The notes: generated by a model not told the origin, from the letters alone. DNA of 64,000 bases from an uncultured Lachnospiraceae bacterium (GCA_947382625.1 CANDAG010000019.1:1-64000); one strand, 5' to 3'. Shown: positions 42,702 to 53,525, numbered from the stretch's first letter. Numbers and translations are program-made.

Positions 42702-45700
42702 ATGAATTTAAGCGAAGAACGGAATTATCAGAAGCTGATGGAGACACTGGAGGCGATGGAGCTCTCAGAGGAAAACCGCAGGCTTGCGGAGCAGTATCTG
42801 GATATGTCCATGCCGGAGCGGCGGGAGCTTTTAAAGGAAGCAAAACGGCAGGATTTTTCCAGGCTGGATGAGCAAAAACAGTATAAGGTCAAGCTTTATG
42901 GAGAGCATCTGCAAAAACGGGGAAAAACACAGGAGCTGGAGCGGTTTGTACGTCTTTCGGCGGCAATAGGAGGTTCTACGGCCTGTTATGTGGTGATCTC
43001 CACGCCCTGGAATCTGGATAAGTGTAAGGACTGGCTTACTCCTGCCCAGATGACGGCTATTAAGGCAGAGTCTATGGCGTGGATCACCTGGAGGGTTCAG
43101 GAAATCTCCAAGCATATCGATCAGAAGGATCCGGCGCTGTTAAGAGAGGCGGCAAAGCTGTGTTATCACAAGAGCGGCAATGCCCAGGTATTGCTCCTCG
43201 GATTGAGTTTGCGTTATGAAAAGAGCGGCAAAGGCCCGGGAGGCTTTTTAAAGGGACTTTTTTCCAGAGAAAAGCAGAGCAAAGAGGTTGCAGAGGTGGT
43301 GAAGGAGCTGGAGAAGAGTCTGTTTAGCAGCATCGGAAATCTTTTTGTGGGAACGGCTCCTTCTGATGAAGATATTAAGGTTCTGGAAAATTTTGTAAGG
43401 AAAACCTCTTTGGAAAAGAAACCGTTATCGTCAGCTTCCATGGAGATCCCATGGGGAATTCCCCGGGAGATCACAGCGATCCTGCGGGGGAAGCAGACCT
43501 CCGAGTATCTGGTGGCCCTGCTTTCCGGGGCGGCATTTCTGGGGATCGAGCATTCGGAAGGTTTGGTGAATTTCCTTCGGCTTTTGGGGCTTATGGACAG
43601 GGAGATGGGCCGCACAACGGTACTGGATACCTGCCTGAAGGTGGGAGGAAAGCCCTGGTTTGAGGAGCATGCAGAGGCGCTGGAGGAGCTTCTGCCCCTG
43701 GAAGGGGATGCCTTTGAGCTTTGGTGCCTGGCTCACAGGGCAGATGCTTCCCTGGGACGGATGATCAGGAAGGATCCCCAGATCATCCGGCAGACCATGC
43801 CCCAGGTGCCCACAGAGCATTATGATTACCTTATGGAGAGGATCGGCAAGGAAAATCCGCCCCTTTTTAAGGAGCTGAGTATATCCGGCAAGGAGGATTT
43901 CCGCAGACGATTGGCGGAGGAATTCACAAGCTTTATCAGGGTACGGTCAAACGGACTGGGACAGCAGGAGGCTGCCCGTTACCTGCTGGGAGAGGCGGAG
44001 CTTTCTGATATCTACGCCTTCGTCGGCGAGTGGCGCAAGGGCTGGCTTTATGATAACGGACGATTCCAGAAGATTTATAAGCTGAAGGAAAACGGCCAGG
44101 AGCTTCAAATGTATCGCAGGGCAGTGGTACTGGAGGGGCTGTGTACCCGGGCAACCTTTTTTACTTCCTATTGGTATGGGAAGTATCGGAAGATTGACAG
44201 GCAGGAAATCAAGGAGATCCTTCAGGTATTTGAGGAGGAAAAGCTTCCTTTTTCTTATCAGATGGAGGCACTTGTAGGGATTCATGACGGCTATTACAGT
44301 GAGAAGGATAAAACTAACTTTATCAATGAGTGTGTCATGGTGCTTGCCGGCAAAAGATCCCAGTGGGAGGAAGAATTCATCCAATATGCCAGGGAAGGCT
44401 CTGCGGTTACCCGTTTTATATGTATCCGGGTGCTGGATGTTTACTGGAAGGAATACAGGGATGTCCTTTTATCCTGCGCTATGGACAGTGCCAAACAGGT
44501 GCGGGAGCTTCTGAGCGCTGTTTATGCCAGTCATAAGGAATGGGAGCCCCAGATCATTGCCATGCTTTCCTCCAAAAAATCCCAGGAACGGGAGCTGGCG
44601 GTGCTGGTTCTGAAAAATTGGGGAGCCTCCGGATATCAGGAGCTTTTGGAAAATGCCCTTGCCGCAGAAAAGAGCAAGAAGATCAGAGAGCTTTTAGAGG
44701 GCAGTCTTGGAAGAGCGTCTTCTAAGGAAGCACAGACGGGCGGCGGAGAGAAAACAGATGCAGATCTTGTGAAGGAGATCCTAAAGGGCGGCAAAAAGAG
44801 GAAGATTTCCTGGGTGTTGGAGGCGCCCCTGCCGGTGGTTCATAAAAAGGACAAAACCGAGGCGTCAGAGGATGAGCTGGCGGCTATTTTAGTATGCTAT
44901 GCAGATATGGGAATCCCCGGCGTCAGCAGGGAGGCCGCAAGGCTGGCGGCGGTTTTGGAGCCTAAGGAGCTTGCGGCTTACGTGACCATGGTCTTTGGCA
45001 AATGGCTGGATACCGGGGCGGAAGCCAAGAAAAAGTGGGTGCTTTATGCCGCCTCCATCCACGGCGGGGAGGAGATCATTCCGGCCCTCCACGCCCAGAT
45101 CCAGGAATGGCCCAAGGCTTCCAGAGGAGCTATGGCGGCGGAAGCAGTGAAGGCTCTTGCGTTGAATGGAAGTGCCACAGCCCTGCTTATGGTAGACCAG
45201 ATCTCCCGGAAGTTTAAATTCCGCCAGGTGAAGACAGCCGCCGGTGACGCCCTTTCCTATGCGGCAAAGGAGCTGGGGATCACAAAGGAGGAGTTAGAGG
45301 ATCGCATTGTACCTGATCTTGGCTTTGACGAAAGGATGGAGCGCAGCTTTGACTATGGGAGCCGGAGCTTTAAGGTGGTTCTGACCGGAGCACTGGAGCT
45401 TCAGGTCTTTGACGGAGAAGGAAAGAAGCTTAAGAATCTTCCGGCTCCCGGCAAAAAGGATGATCCGGAGAAGGCCGGGGCGGCCAGCGAGGCGTTCAAG
45501 CTGTTAAAGAAGCAGCTTAAGACAGTGGTGGCCAACCAGAAGCTGCGTCTTGAGCAGGCATTAAGTGCAGAACGGATGTGGCCTGCAGAAAAGTGGCAGG
45601 CGTTATTTGTGGAAAACCCGGTCATGCACCAGTTTGCCATCGGGCTGATCTGGGGCGTATATGAGAATGGCGCCTTGAAGGACACTTTCCGCTACATGGA

Positions 45701-46286
45701 GGACGGCAGCTTTAACACCGTGGAGGAAGAGGAGTATCAGGTGCCGGAGGCAGGCTCCATAGGTCTGGTACATCCCATTGAGCTTTCGGAGGATATCCTG
45801 GCCGCCTGGAAGGAGCAGCTTTCCGATTATGAGATCACACAGCCCATTGAACAGCTGGAACGAGCTGTTTATCGTCTGAAGGAGGAAGAGCAGGAGCAGG
45901 AGGAGCTTACCAGTTTCGGCGGCAAGATCTTAAACGGCCTGTCTCTTTCCGGCAAGCTTCAGGGACAGGGCTGGTATCGGGGAAGTGTCCAGGATGCCGG
46001 CGGCTATTACAGCTTTTACAGAGAAGATGGCGACTTAGGTGTGGAGCTGGAGTTTTCCGGTCTGTTTGTTGGTGACGAAAATGAGGAAGTAACGGTTTAT
46101 GGCGCACAGTTTTATCGCGCAGGCACCGTAAAAAGAGGCAGCTATGTTTACGACACCGTGAAAAAGGAGAATCGCTACCGGTTAGGCCAGGTAAGTCCCC
46201 GGTATTTCAGTGAGATCGTGCTGCAGCTTACCAGGGCTACGGCATCCAGCACGGAGCAGGCAGAGTATCCCGCATGTAAAGAGTAG
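42702..46286 (+). CDS. DUF4132 domain protein with long helical-repeat region (YehI-like)
   Basis: This 1,194-residue protein has a long helical, HEAT-like N-terminal and middle region and a C-terminal DUF4132 domain (about 850-1180). The domain signatures are ITKEELEDRIVPDLGFDE, LKNLPAPGKKDDPEKA, a FVENPVMHQFAIGLIWGVYE block and VHPIELSEDILAAWKEQL. In many relatives a WGR domain precedes this; I do not see one here. The length is close to that of E. coli YehI as I remember it. It is the last gene of the MoxR operon proper; GGGGTGAAGG precedes its start, and a MATE gene begins 12 bp after its stop. The biochemical role is unknown. Confidence 0.88.
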   Translation: MNLSEERNYQKLMETLEAMELSEENRRLAEQYLDMSMPERRELLKEAKRQDFSRLDEQKQYKVKLYGEHLQKRGKTQELERFVRLSAAIGGSTACYVVISTPWNLDKCKDWLTPAQMTAIKAESMAWITWRVQEISKHIDQKDPALLREAAKLCYHKSGNAQVLLLGLSLRYEKSGKGPGGFLKGLFSREKQSKEVAEVVKELEKSLFSSIGNLFVGTAPSDEDIKVLENFVRKTSLEKKPLSSASMEIPWGIPREITAILRGKQTSEYLVALLSGAAFLGIEHSEGLVNFLRLLGLMDREMGRTTVLDTCLKVGGKPWFEEHAEALEELLPLEGDAFELWCLAHRADASLGRMIRKDPQIIRQTMPQVPTEHYDYLMERIGKENPPLFKELSISGKEDFRRRLAEEFTSFIRVRSNGLGQQEAARYLLGEAELSDIYAFVGEWRKGWLYDNGRFQKIYKLKENGQELQMYRRAVVLEGLCTRATFFTSYWYGKYRKIDRQEIKEILQVFEEEKLPFSYQMEALVGIHDGYYSEKDKTNFINECVMVLAGKRSQWEEEFIQYAREGSAVTRFICIRVLDVYWKEYRDVLLSCAMDSAKQVRELLSAVYASHKEWEPQIIAMLSSKKSQERELAVLVLKNWGASGYQELLENALAAEKSKKIRELLEGSLGRASSKEAQTGGGEKTDADLVKEILKGGKKRKISWVLEAPLPVVHKKDKTEASEDELAAILVCYADMGIPGVSREAARLAAVLEPKELAAYVTMVFGKWLDTGAEAKKKWVLYAASIHGGEEIIPALHAQIQEWPKASRGAMAAEAVKALALNGSATALLMVDQISRKFKFRQVKTAAGDALSYAAKELGITKEELEDRIVPDLGFDERMERSFDYGSRSFKVVLTGALELQVFDGEGKKLKNLPAPGKKDDPEKAGAASEAFKLLKKQLKTVVANQKLRLEQALSAERMWPAEKWQALFVENPVMHQFAIGLIWGVYENGALKDTFRYMEDGSFNTVEEEEYQVPEAGSIGLVHPIELSEDILAAWKEQLSDYEITQPIEQLERAVYRLKEEEQEQEELTSFGGKILNGLSLSGKLQGQGWYRGSVQDAGGYYSFYREDGDLGVELEFSGLFVGDENEEVTVYGAQFYRAGTVKRGSYVYDTVKKENRYRLGQVSPRYFSEIVLQLTRATASSTEQAEYPACKE

Positions 46287-46298
46287 GAGGAGACGAAA

Positions 46299-47672
46299 AT
46301 GGAGCAGAAAACGGGGGAAGCAAAACAATCGAAATACAGCAGGGAAAATATCCGCAGCGCGGTGACCATGGCGTGGCCGGCTATTGTAGAGTCCTTCTTT
46401 ACTGCCTTTGCAGGTCTGGTGGATTCTTTGATGGTAAGCTCATTAGGGGCTTATGCGGTGGCGGCGGTGGGACTTACCACACAGCCGAAGTTTATAGGGC
46501 TTGCCCTGTTTTTTGCCCTGAATGTGTCGATTTCGGCATTGGTGGCAAGGCGCAGAGGAGAAAATAAGAAGGAGGATGCCAACAGGATCTTACATACGGC
46601 TTTACTTTTTCTGGTGATAGCGGCCGTTATTTTAAGCATCCTTTTTGTGGCTCTGGCCAGCCCCATCATCAGCCTGTGCGGTTCCACACCGGATACCCAT
46701 GACAGTGCGGTGGCCTATTTCCGCATTATTATGGGCGGCATGATCTTTAACTGTATTCAGATGGGGGTCAACTCGGCTCAGCGGGGAGCGGGCAATACCA
46801 AGATCACTATGCGGACCAATATCACCTCCAGTACCATCAATATTATTGCAAACTATCTGCTGATCAACGGTCATTTGGGTTTTCCGGCGCTGGGAATCCA
46901 CGGAGCGGCGCTGGCAACTGTCCTTGGGACGGTGGTGGCATGTATCATGAGTATTTTGTCGATCATGAAGGCGGACGGGTTTATCAGTATTCCCTATATG
47001 ATCAAGAACAGGATAAAGCCTGCCTGGGTGGCTTTTGTGAATCTTGTCAGGGTGGGCTACAGTATTTTCTTTGAGCAGATCCTTATGAGAATCGGGTTTA
47101 TGCTGACGGCAGTGATGGCGGCCCATCAGGGGACCGATGCCATGGCGGCTCATCAGGTGGGAATGAATATTATGGGACTTTCCTTTTCCTTTGGGGACGG
47201 TCTGCAGGCGGCAGCAGTAGCGCTGATCGGACGGAGTCTGGGAGCAGGAGATAAGGAGCTTGCCAGGGAATACGGGAGGATCTGCCGTATGCTGGGCGGG
47301 ATCATTTCCGTCTGTCTTGCAGTGGTTTATTTCCTTGGAGCAAGGCCGCTGTACGGCCTGTTCTTTGCCGAGGCCCATATTGTGGACATTGGGGTGAATA
47401 TTATGCGTGTCATTATTCTGGTGGTGGTCTTCCAGATCAGCCAGGTGATCTATATGGGATGTCTGCGGGGAGCAGGCGATACTCTCTATACTGCAGCAGC
47501 CTCTACCATCAGCGTCACCATTATCCGTACTGTGGTTTCTTATTTAGGCGGTTATCTTTTCGGCTTAGGGATCGTAGGGATATGGCTGGGAGTCTTAGGC
47601 GATCAGGTTTCCCGGTTTATCTTTGCATCCGTCCGTTTTAAAAAAGGAAAGTGGACGGAAATTAAAATATAA
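46299..47672 (+). CDS. MATE family efflux transporter (second)
   Basis: This 457-residue inner-membrane protein has two halves of about six hydrophobic segments each. Family patterns include AWPAIVESFFTAFAGLVDSL near the start, GVNSAQRGAGNTKI in the middle and GCLRGAGDTLYT in the second half. It would export organic cations or drugs with Na+ or H+. It follows the DUF4132 gene by 12 bp with AGGAGGAGAC upstream, so it probably shares the MoxR transcript. Whether it belongs functionally to that operon or is merely downstream is unclear; conservation of the pairing would tell. It is only distantly similar to the MATE protein at 8563. Confidence 0.92.
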   Translation: MEQKTGEAKQSKYSRENIRSAVTMAWPAIVESFFTAFAGLVDSLMVSSLGAYAVAAVGLTTQPKFIGLALFFALNVSISALVARRRGENKKEDANRILHTALLFLVIAAVILSILFVALASPIISLCGSTPDTHDSAVAYFRIIMGGMIFNCIQMGVNSAQRGAGNTKITMRTNITSSTINIIANYLLINGHLGFPALGIHGAALATVLGTVVACIMSILSIMKADGFISIPYMIKNRIKPAWVAFVNLVRVGYSIFFEQILMRIGFMLTAVMAAHQGTDAMAAHQVGMNIMGLSFSFGDGLQAAAVALIGRSLGAGDKELAREYGRICRMLGGIISVCLAVVYFLGARPLYGLFFAEAHIVDIGVNIMRVIILVVVFQISQVIYMGCLRGAGDTLYTAAASTISVTIIRTVVSYLGGYLFGLGIVGIWLGVLGDQVSRFIFASVRFKKGKWTEIKI

Positions 47673-47758
47673 GAATATTTTTCCAATCTTGTCCATATCT
47701 TATATAAGAGTATCAATTTTTTACAAAACGCGCTTAAGTACGCAGATAGGAGCAAAAT

Positions 47759-48001
47759 ATGGCAAGAGGACAGAGAAAAACAATTGAGGAAAAGATCGCA
47801 GAGAAGGAGAAGCTGATCCAGGCCCTGAAAACCCGGTTAAAATCAGAGCAGGGAGAGTTAGACGCCCTTTACAGAGAAAAGAGGGACAGGGATCTGGAAG
47901 GTCTGAATCAGATATTATCTGATGCGGGGATGGATATTGACGAGGCTTCGGATATCCTTCAAAGCTACATTCAAAACAGAGAGGAAGAGCAAAGCGCCTG
48001 A
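47759..48001 (+). CDS. Small coiled-coil protein of unknown function
   Basis: This 80-residue protein is charged and helical throughout, with an N-terminal coiled coil (TIEEKIAEKEKLIQALKTRL) and a C-terminal segment LNQILSDAGMDIDEASDIL. ATAGGAG precedes the start. A possible promoter with TTGTCC at 47689 and TATCAA at 47711 lies upstream. It loosely resembles short DUF4315-like proteins, but I would not assign a family. The end of the gene forms the left arm of its own terminator. Confidence 0.7.
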   Translation: MARGQRKTIEEKIAEKEKLIQALKTRLKSEQGELDALYREKRDRDLEGLNQILSDAGMDIDEASDILQSYIQNREEEQSA

Positions 48002-48017
48002 TAACAGGCGCTTTGTT
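47991..48017 (+). terminator. Terminator overlapping the stop codon of the 80-residue gene
   Basis: AAAGCGCCTG (47991-48000) and CAGGCGCTTT (48005-48014) form a perfect 10-bp stem with loop ATAA, then GTTT. The TGA stop spans 47999-48001. Confidence 0.85.
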
Positions 48018-48020
48018 TAT

Positions 48021-48060
48021 GATCAATAAGCTGTCTGGCGAAGCCTGGCATCCGTTGTTT
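48021..48060 (+). repeat. Dispersed intergenic repeat, copy 6
   Basis: GATCAATAAGCTGTCTGGCG followed by AAGCCTGGCATCCGTTGTTT. It lies between the terminator and the DUF4317 stop codon. Confidence 0.75.
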
Positions 48061-49204
48061 ATTCCGCGGGATTCTTTGCAATGGTGTTTCTGATAGAAAT
48101 TCCGTTGACCTCCACGTGATCGGAGAGCTCGATCACAAGACATGGTCTTCCGTCCAGAGTCATGGTATTGACCAGATCCGCACGCTCCGGGTTTACCTTT
48201 ACCACAACATCCGGGGTTTTGACCTCAAAGGTTCTGGTGTTGGCCACGTTGTCCACCATAAGAGAAGTGTTTTCTCCGGCGGCAGTGTCGTAGATCTTTT
48301 CAAAGTCTGTGAGCTTTTCCTCTTCAACGCCGCTTTTTTCAAGCAGATCCTTTACCTGCTTTTTGTCCAGCATGAGAGGCTCCGGGATTTCTTTGTGTTC
48401 TTCGATCATTTCTGTTAAATTCTCGTGGATGCTCTTGACCACCTCATATTCGGCGTCCTCCCCTAGGGTCTCCTCGATCAGGGTATGGAAGGTCTCCTTC
48501 TGGCTTCCTGCCGTGAGGGGCAAAACGGCGCCCAGAATACCGTCCACAAACTCAGGATGGGGTTCCTCGGGATTTTTGGTGTAATACAGGGTGCTGTGCA
48601 GATCGGTAGCCCTGTCGTTAAAGGCCGGGAATAAAAAGCCGGTCTGAGGCGCTTCCACGATCCAGTCCCTGATCCGATTGTGAAATTCGTTTGCCTCTGC
48701 GTCGTAGCTTAAGCCGGGCTTGGAAAGATTTACCGGGCACAGGCAGCAGAGCAGATATTCATAAACAGTGTCGGAGGCATCGTCCATGGTGAGTCCGTCT
48801 GTGGTTTTGCCGGGGACGTCATAGGCGTCGTGTATGATAAGGATCAAATAATTGCTTACATATTCGTAGGAGCCGATCACCCGGTCATAGAATTCCTCGA
48901 TCAGGGCGTCGTCCTTTAATTTGCTGTCCCGAAGCCGAAGGAGAAATTCCTGGGTACCGTCTTCCTCCTCGCTGGCAAGGGGAAATTCCAGATTCAGCAT
49001 ATTTTTGCCGATGGTGCCGGAAAGAGTTTTGCGCAGAAGTTCAAAATATTTAAAGATTTCCTCCTCGGGAAGGGACAGGAAGGCTTCCTTGAATTCTGTT
49101 TTTTTGTTTTTTTCTCCGTCCACATAGCAGCCGCAAATGCGGGTGATGGAGCAGTTTCTCGGCGTATAAAGCCGTTTGATCTCATTTACTTCCTGTTTGA
49201 TCAT
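48059..49204 (-). CDS. DUF4317 family protein
   Basis: This 381-residue cytosolic protein matches the DUF4317 pattern as I know it: the N-terminal [35 protein letters not shown] and [15 protein letters not shown]. Function is unknown. Its ATG overlaps the stop of the activase gene as ATGA, so it is translated by coupling from the same transcript. That tight link suggests it serves the activase or its target. There is no signal peptide or membrane segment. The C-terminal 90 residues form a small beta-rich unit ([17 protein letters not shown]). Confidence 0.85.
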   Translation of the reverse strand: MIKQEVNEIKRLYTPRNCSITRICGCYVDGEKNKKTEFKEAFLSLPEEEIFKYFELLRKTLSGTIGKNMLNLEFPLASEEEDGTQEFLLRLRDSKLKDDALIEEFYDRVIGSYEYVSNYLILIIHDAYDVPGKTTDGLTMDDASDTVYEYLLCCLCPVNLSKPGLSYDAEANEFHNRIRDWIVEAPQTGFLFPAFNDRATDLHSTLYYTKNPEEPHPEFVDGILGAVLPLTAGSQKETFHTLIEETLGEDAEYEVVKSIHENLTEMIEEHKEIPEPLMLDKKQVKDLLEKSGVEEEKLTDFEKIYDTAAGENTSLMVDNVANTRTFEVKTPDVVVKVNPERADLVNTMTLDGRPCLVIELSDHVEVNGISIRNTIAKNPAE

Positions 49205-52200
49205 ATAGATATCCCCTCTTTCAGATTTTTGTGAGCGGTGGAGAGCATCAGCTTGATCCTGTTTAGCTGGTTCACTTCACTTGCTCCCGGGTCATAGTCA
49301 ATGGCAACGATATTGCTCAAAGGATATTGCCTTCGCAGCTCCTTGATCACGCCTTTCCCCACTACATGATTGGGCAGGCAGCCGAAGGGCTGGGTGCATA
49401 CGATATTATTGACTCCTTCATGGATCAATTCCACCATTTCCCCGGTCAAAAACCAGCCTTCGCCGGTCTGATTGCCGATGGAGACAATGGGCTTTGCGTA
49501 TTCCACCGTTTGATAGATACTGGTGGGCGGGAAGAAATGCTTACTCCTCTTAAAGGCTTTGGAAGCAGCTCCTCTCAAAAATTCAAGGGCCTGGATACCT
49601 GCCCTGGATACCAGAGCAGCCTTTTTGCTTGTGCCAAGCTCTTTGGCCTTGTAAATCTGATTATAAAAGCAATAGAGCATAAAATCCAGAAGATCAGGCA
49701 CCACGGCCTCTGCCCCTTCAGACTCTAACAGATCCACCAGATGATTGTTTGCAGCAGGGGCAAATTTTACAAGGATCTCACCCACAATGCCTACCTTGGG
49801 TTTCGCTTCCTCAGTAATGGGAAGGTTGTCAAATTCTTCGATCATCTGCCGGCACATTTTGCGGAAGGTGAAAAAGCTCATATGCCTTGAGGTTACAAAG
49901 TCTTTGCATTTTTGGAGCCATTTTTGGTGAAGAGCCTCCACGCTGCCTTTTTGTTTTTCATAGGGGCGCATGCGGTAAATGCATCGCATGAAAATATCAC
50001 CGAAAACCGCGCTGTATGCGGCCCGGGTGAGCAGCTCCAGGTTAATATGAAAGCCGGGATTCGATTCAATTCCCCCCAGGTTTAAAGAAATAACAGGGAT
50101 ATAGGACAGGTCTGCTTTTTCAAGGGCCCGGCGGATAAAACCGATATAGTTGGTGGCACGGCATCCGCCTCCCGTCTGAGTAATAATAACAGCTGTTTTT
50201 GAAAGGTCATATTTGCCCGATAAAAGGGCGTCCATGATCTGACCGACTACGATCAGAGAAGGATAGCAGGCGTCATTATTTACATATTTCAGTCCCATGT
50301 CCACGGCCTGGCGGTTGTCATTGGACAACACCTCGAAATAATAGCCGCAGGCATTGAAAGCAGGCTCTAACAGGTCAAAATGGATAGGAGACATCTGGGG
50401 ACACAGGATCGTGTATTTGTCCCTCATCTCCTCCGTAAATTTCACTTTTTGGATGGCAGAGGAGCGGATCGTGCGTTCCTCCTTATAATGCTCCTCCTTC
50501 AGCCGGTTCTTTTCACGGACCCGGATGGCAGAGAGCAGGGAGCGGATCCGTATCCTTGCCGCACCTAAATTGTTGACCTCGTCAATCTTTAAGCAGGTAT
50601 AAATCTTGTCCGAACCGGTAAGAATATCATTAACCTGATCGGTGGTTACGGCATCTAAGCCGCAGCCGAAGGAATTTAACTGGATCAGATCCAGATTTTC
50701 TACGGTTTTGACATAGCTGGCGGCGGCATAAAGACGGGAGTGGTACATCCACTGGTCGGATACGATCAGGGGACGTTCCGGCGCAGCCAGATGGGAGATG
50801 GAATCCTCTGTCAGCACTGCAATGCCGTAGGAGGTGATCAGCTCCGGTATCCCGTGATGGATCTCAGGGTCGATATGGTAGGGCCTTCCGGCAAGTACGA
50901 TGCCCCGCCTGCCGGTCTCTTCCAGATAAGCAAGAACCTCTTCTCCCTTACGTTGCATATCCTTTCGAGCCTTTGCAAGCTCCTCCCAGCCAAGATGGGC
51001 CGCCTCTAAGACCTCCTCTACGGGGAGCTCCGAAAATTCCCTGGACAGGGCTTCGGAGACCGTTTTCAGATCCCGGAAGGACATAAAGGGATTACGCAGC
51101 CGCACCCCGCCTTTGCCGATCTCTTCCACGTTGTTCTTGATGTTCTCGGAGTAGGAAGTAACGATCGGGCAGTTATAATGGTTATTCGCCTCTTCGAATT
51201 CATTCCGCTCGTAAAAGAGAGCAGGATAAAAAATGAAATCTACCTTTTGATTCACCAGCCAGCTTACATGTCCGTGTACCAGCTTGGCTGGATAGCATTC
51301 TGACTCGCTGGGGATGGATTCGATCCCAAGCTCGTAGATCTTCCGGTTGGAAAGAGGGGATAATACGATCCGGTAGCCCAATTTGGTGAAAAATACAGCC
51401 CAGAAGGGGTAGTCCTCATACATATTTAAAGCCCGGGGGATTCCTACTGTGCCTCTTTTGGCCTCATCGGCAGCAAGGGGCTCATAGTCGAAGATCCGTT
51501 TCAGCTTATAGTCAAACAGATTGGGGATATTGTTTTCATTTTTTTGTTTGCCGAGTCCCCGTTCGCAACGGTTGCCGGAGATATACTGGCGGCCGCCTGT
51601 AAAACGGTTGATGGTAAGACGGCAGTTGTTGGTGCATCCCTTACATTTGGCCATACTGGTCTCAAACTGCAGGGTATCTATCTTGGCAAAGGGGAGCATG
51701 GTAGTCTCATAGCCCTCACTGAAACGCTCCCTGGCGATCAGGGCGGCGCCAAAGGCGCCCATGATCCCTGCAATATCAGGACGGATCGCTTCACATCCTG
51801 CGATCTTTTCAAAGCTGCGCAGAACCGCATCGTTGTAGAAGGTTCCTCCCTGGACCACGATGTTTTGACCAAGGGCAGAGGCATCGGAAACCTTGATGAC
51901 CTTAAACAGGGCGTTTTTGATGACGGAATAGGCCAGTCCGGCGGAAATATCCGGAACCGAAGCCCCTTCCTTCTGAGCCTGCTTCACCTTGGAATTCATA
52001 AATACGGTACATCTTGTACCAAGATCGATGGGATGCTCCGCAAAAAGAGCAGCCTCGGCAAAATCCTCGACAGAATAATTTAAGGATTTGGCAAAGGTCT
52101 CTATAAAGGAACCGCAGCCGGAGGAACAGGCTTCATTGAGCTGTACGCTGTCCACGGTCTGATTTTTGATCTTGATGCATTTCATGTCCTGTCCGCCGAT

Positions 52201-53463
52201 GTCGAGGATGCAGTCTACATCCGGATCAAAGAAGGCGGCGGCATAGTAGTGGGCCACGGTTTCCACCTCTCCGTCATCCAAAAGGAAAGCGGCCTTCATC
52301 AGCGCTTCTCCGTAGCCGGTGGAGCAGGAGCGGACAATGGCAACATCCTCAGGGAGCAGGGAATAGATTTCCCGTATGGCCCGTATGGCTGTTTTCAGGG
52401 GGCTGCCATCGTTGCTGCTGTAAAAGGAGTAAAGCAGGGAACCATCTTCCCCCACAAGAGCCACCTTGGTGGTGGTGCTTCCGGCGTCAATGCCCAAATA
52501 GCAGTTCCCGCGATAGGAGGCAAGGGCGCCTGCCTTTACATGGTGTCTGGCATGACGGGACTTGAAGCCCTCATATTCTTCTGTAGAAGAAAACAGGGGC
52601 TCCATCCGTTCAACCTCGAATTCCATTTTGATGTCAGAGGAAAGCTTTCCGGTCATTTCCTCCATGGTAAAGGAGATCTCTTCCTTTGCGTTCATGGCAG
52701 AACCGATGGCTGCAAAGAGATGAGAGTGCTCCGTTTCGATAATGTGCTCCTCATCCAGCTTCAGGGTGCGGATAAAGGCAGCCTTCAATTCGGAAAGGAA
52801 ATGTAAAGGCCCGCCCAAAAACGCAACATGTCCCCGGATCGGCTTGCCGCAGGCAAGGCCGCTGATGGTCTGATTGACTACCGCCTGGAAAATGGAGGCG
52901 GACAGATCTTCCTTGGTAGCGCCGTCATTGATAAGAGGCTGGATGTCGGATTTGGCAAATACGCCGCATCTGGCTGCAATGGTATAAAGCAGATGGTAAT
53001 CTTTGGCAAATTCATTTAAGCCGGAGGCGTCTGTCTGAAGCAGGGAAGCCATCTGATCGATAAAAGAGCCGGTTCCGCCTGCGCAGATACCGTTCATGCG
53101 CTGTTCCACGTTGCCGCCTTCAAAGTAGATGATCTTGGCATCCTCCCCGCCAAGCTCAATGGCCACATCCGTCTTAGGAGCCAGCTCCTTAAGGGCTGTG
53201 GCTACGGAAATGACTTCCTGGACAAAGGGAAAGCCCAGGTGGTTGGCAAGGGTCAGACCGCCGGATCCCGTGATCACCGGGTGCAGTCTTAAATTGCCAA
53301 GCTGTCCATATGCCTTTTGAAGTAAATCGGAAAGTGTTTCTTTTATATTTGCAAAATGTCTCTGATAGTCAGAAAAAAGTATATGATGAGTATCATCTAA
53401 AATGGCAATCTTGACAGTGGTGGATCCAATGTCAATGCCAAGTGCAAAGGATTGATTCTCCAT
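49201..53463 (-). CDS. Fused 2-hydroxyacyl-CoA dehydratase activase (two BadF/HgdC-type ATPase domains + DUF2229)
   Basis: The 1,420-residue protein fuses two ASKHA ATPase activase domains. Domain 1 opens with [16 protein letters not shown] and has Fe-S Cys candidates in [10 protein letters not shown] and [11 protein letters not shown]. Domain 2 (from about 321) opens with [17 protein letters not shown] and has [11 protein letters not shown] and [12 protein letters not shown] Cys cluster CKGCTNNC and a DUF2229-type region follow (about 630-870), then a C-terminal dehydratase-like part (about 1010-1400) with [14 protein letters not shown] and [15 protein letters not shown] motifs. Activases donate ATP-driven low-potential electrons to 2-hydroxyacyl-CoA dehydratases. 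No separate dehydratase subunits are nearby, so the protein may act alone or on another target. It starts a two-gene operon with DUF4317. Confidence 0.9.
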   Translation of the reverse strand: MENQSFALGIDIGSTTVKIAILDDTHHILFSDYQRHFANIKETLSDLLQKAYGQLGNLRLHPVITGSGGLTLANHLGFPFVQEVISVATALKELAPKTDVAIELGGEDAKIIYFEGGNVEQRMNGICAGGTGSFIDQMASLLQTDASGLNEFAKDYHLLYTIAARCGVFAKSDIQPLINDGATKEDLSASIFQAVVNQTISGLACGKPIRGHVAFLGGPLHFLSELKAAFIRTLKLDEEHIIETEHSHLFAAIGSAMNAKEEISFTMEEMTGKLSSDIKMEFEVERMEPLFSSTEEYEGFKSRHARHHVKAGALASYRGNCYLGIDAGSTTTKVALVGEDGSLLYSFYSSNDGSPLKTAIRAIREIYSLLPEDVAIVRSCSTGYGEALMKAAFLLDDGEVETVAHYYAAAFFDPDVDCILDIGGQDMKCIKIKNQTVDSVQLNEACSSGCGSFIETFAKSLNYSVEDFAEAALFAEHPIDLGTRCTVFMNSKVKQAQKEGASVPDISAGLAYSVIKNALFKVIKVSDASALGQNIVVQGGTFYNDAVLRSFEKIAGCEAIRPDIAGIMGAFGAALIARERFSEGYETTMLPFAKIDTLQFETSMAKCKGCTNNCRLTINRFTGGRQYISGNRCERGLGKQKNENNIPNLFDYKLKRIFDYEPLAADEAKRGTVGIPRALNMYEDYPFWAVFFTKLGYRIVLSPLSNRKIYELGIESIPSESECYPAKLVHGHVSWLVNQKVDFIFYPALFYERNEFEEANNHYNCPIVTSYSENIKNNVEEIGKGGVRLRNPFMSFRDLKTVSEALSREFSELPVEEVLEAAHLGWEELAKARKDMQRKGEEVLAYLEETGRRGIVLAGRPYHIDPEIHHGIPELITSYGIAVLTEDSISHLAAPERPLIVSDQWMYHSRLYAAASYVKTVENLDLIQLNSFGCGLDAVTTDQVNDILTGSDKIYTCLKIDEVNNLGAARIRIRSLLSAIRVREKNRLKEEHYKEERTIRSSAIQKVKFTEEMRDKYTILCPQMSPIHFDLLEPAFNACGYYFEVLSNDNRQAVDMGLKYVNNDACYPSLIVVGQIMDALLSGKYDLSKTAVIITQTGGGCRATNYIGFIRRALEKADLSYIPVISLNLGGIESNPGFHINLELLTRAAYSAVFGDIFMRCIYRMRPYEKQKGSVEALHQKWLQKCKDFVTSRHMSFFTFRKMCRQMIEEFDNLPITEEAKPKVGIVGEILVKFAPAANNHLVDLLESEGAEAVVPDLLDFMLYCFYNQIYKAKELGTSKKAALVSRAGIQALEFLRGAASKAFKRSKHFFPPTSIYQTVEYAKPIVSIGNQTGEGWFLTGEMVELIHEGVNNIVCTQPFGCLPNHVVGKGVIKELRRQYPLSNIVAIDYDPGASEVNQLNRIKLMLSTAHKNLKEGISI

Positions 53464-53487
53464 GACCTACCGCCTTTCTGGTTGTTG

Positions 53488-53524
53488 CAATAAGCTGCCT
53501 GCCGCATTTTACGACATGCGTTGT
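53488..53524 (+). repeat. Dispersed intergenic repeat, copy 7 (diverged)
   Basis: CAATAAGCTGCCTGCCGCAT then TTTACGACATGCGTTG. The ends fit the family, but the middle has changed. It lies in the leader of the minus-strand activase operon. Confidence 0.55.
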
Positions 53525-53525
53525 T

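Noticed and set aside
35726..46286. Operon as part of a prophage or integrative element
   Set aside because: I see no integrase, attachment repeat or tRNA junction at its borders, and codon use looks like the neighbours.
52249..52806. Long plus-strand frame inside the activase gene
   Set aside because: It is a shadow of the minus-strand coding sequence; the minus frame has family motifs throughout.
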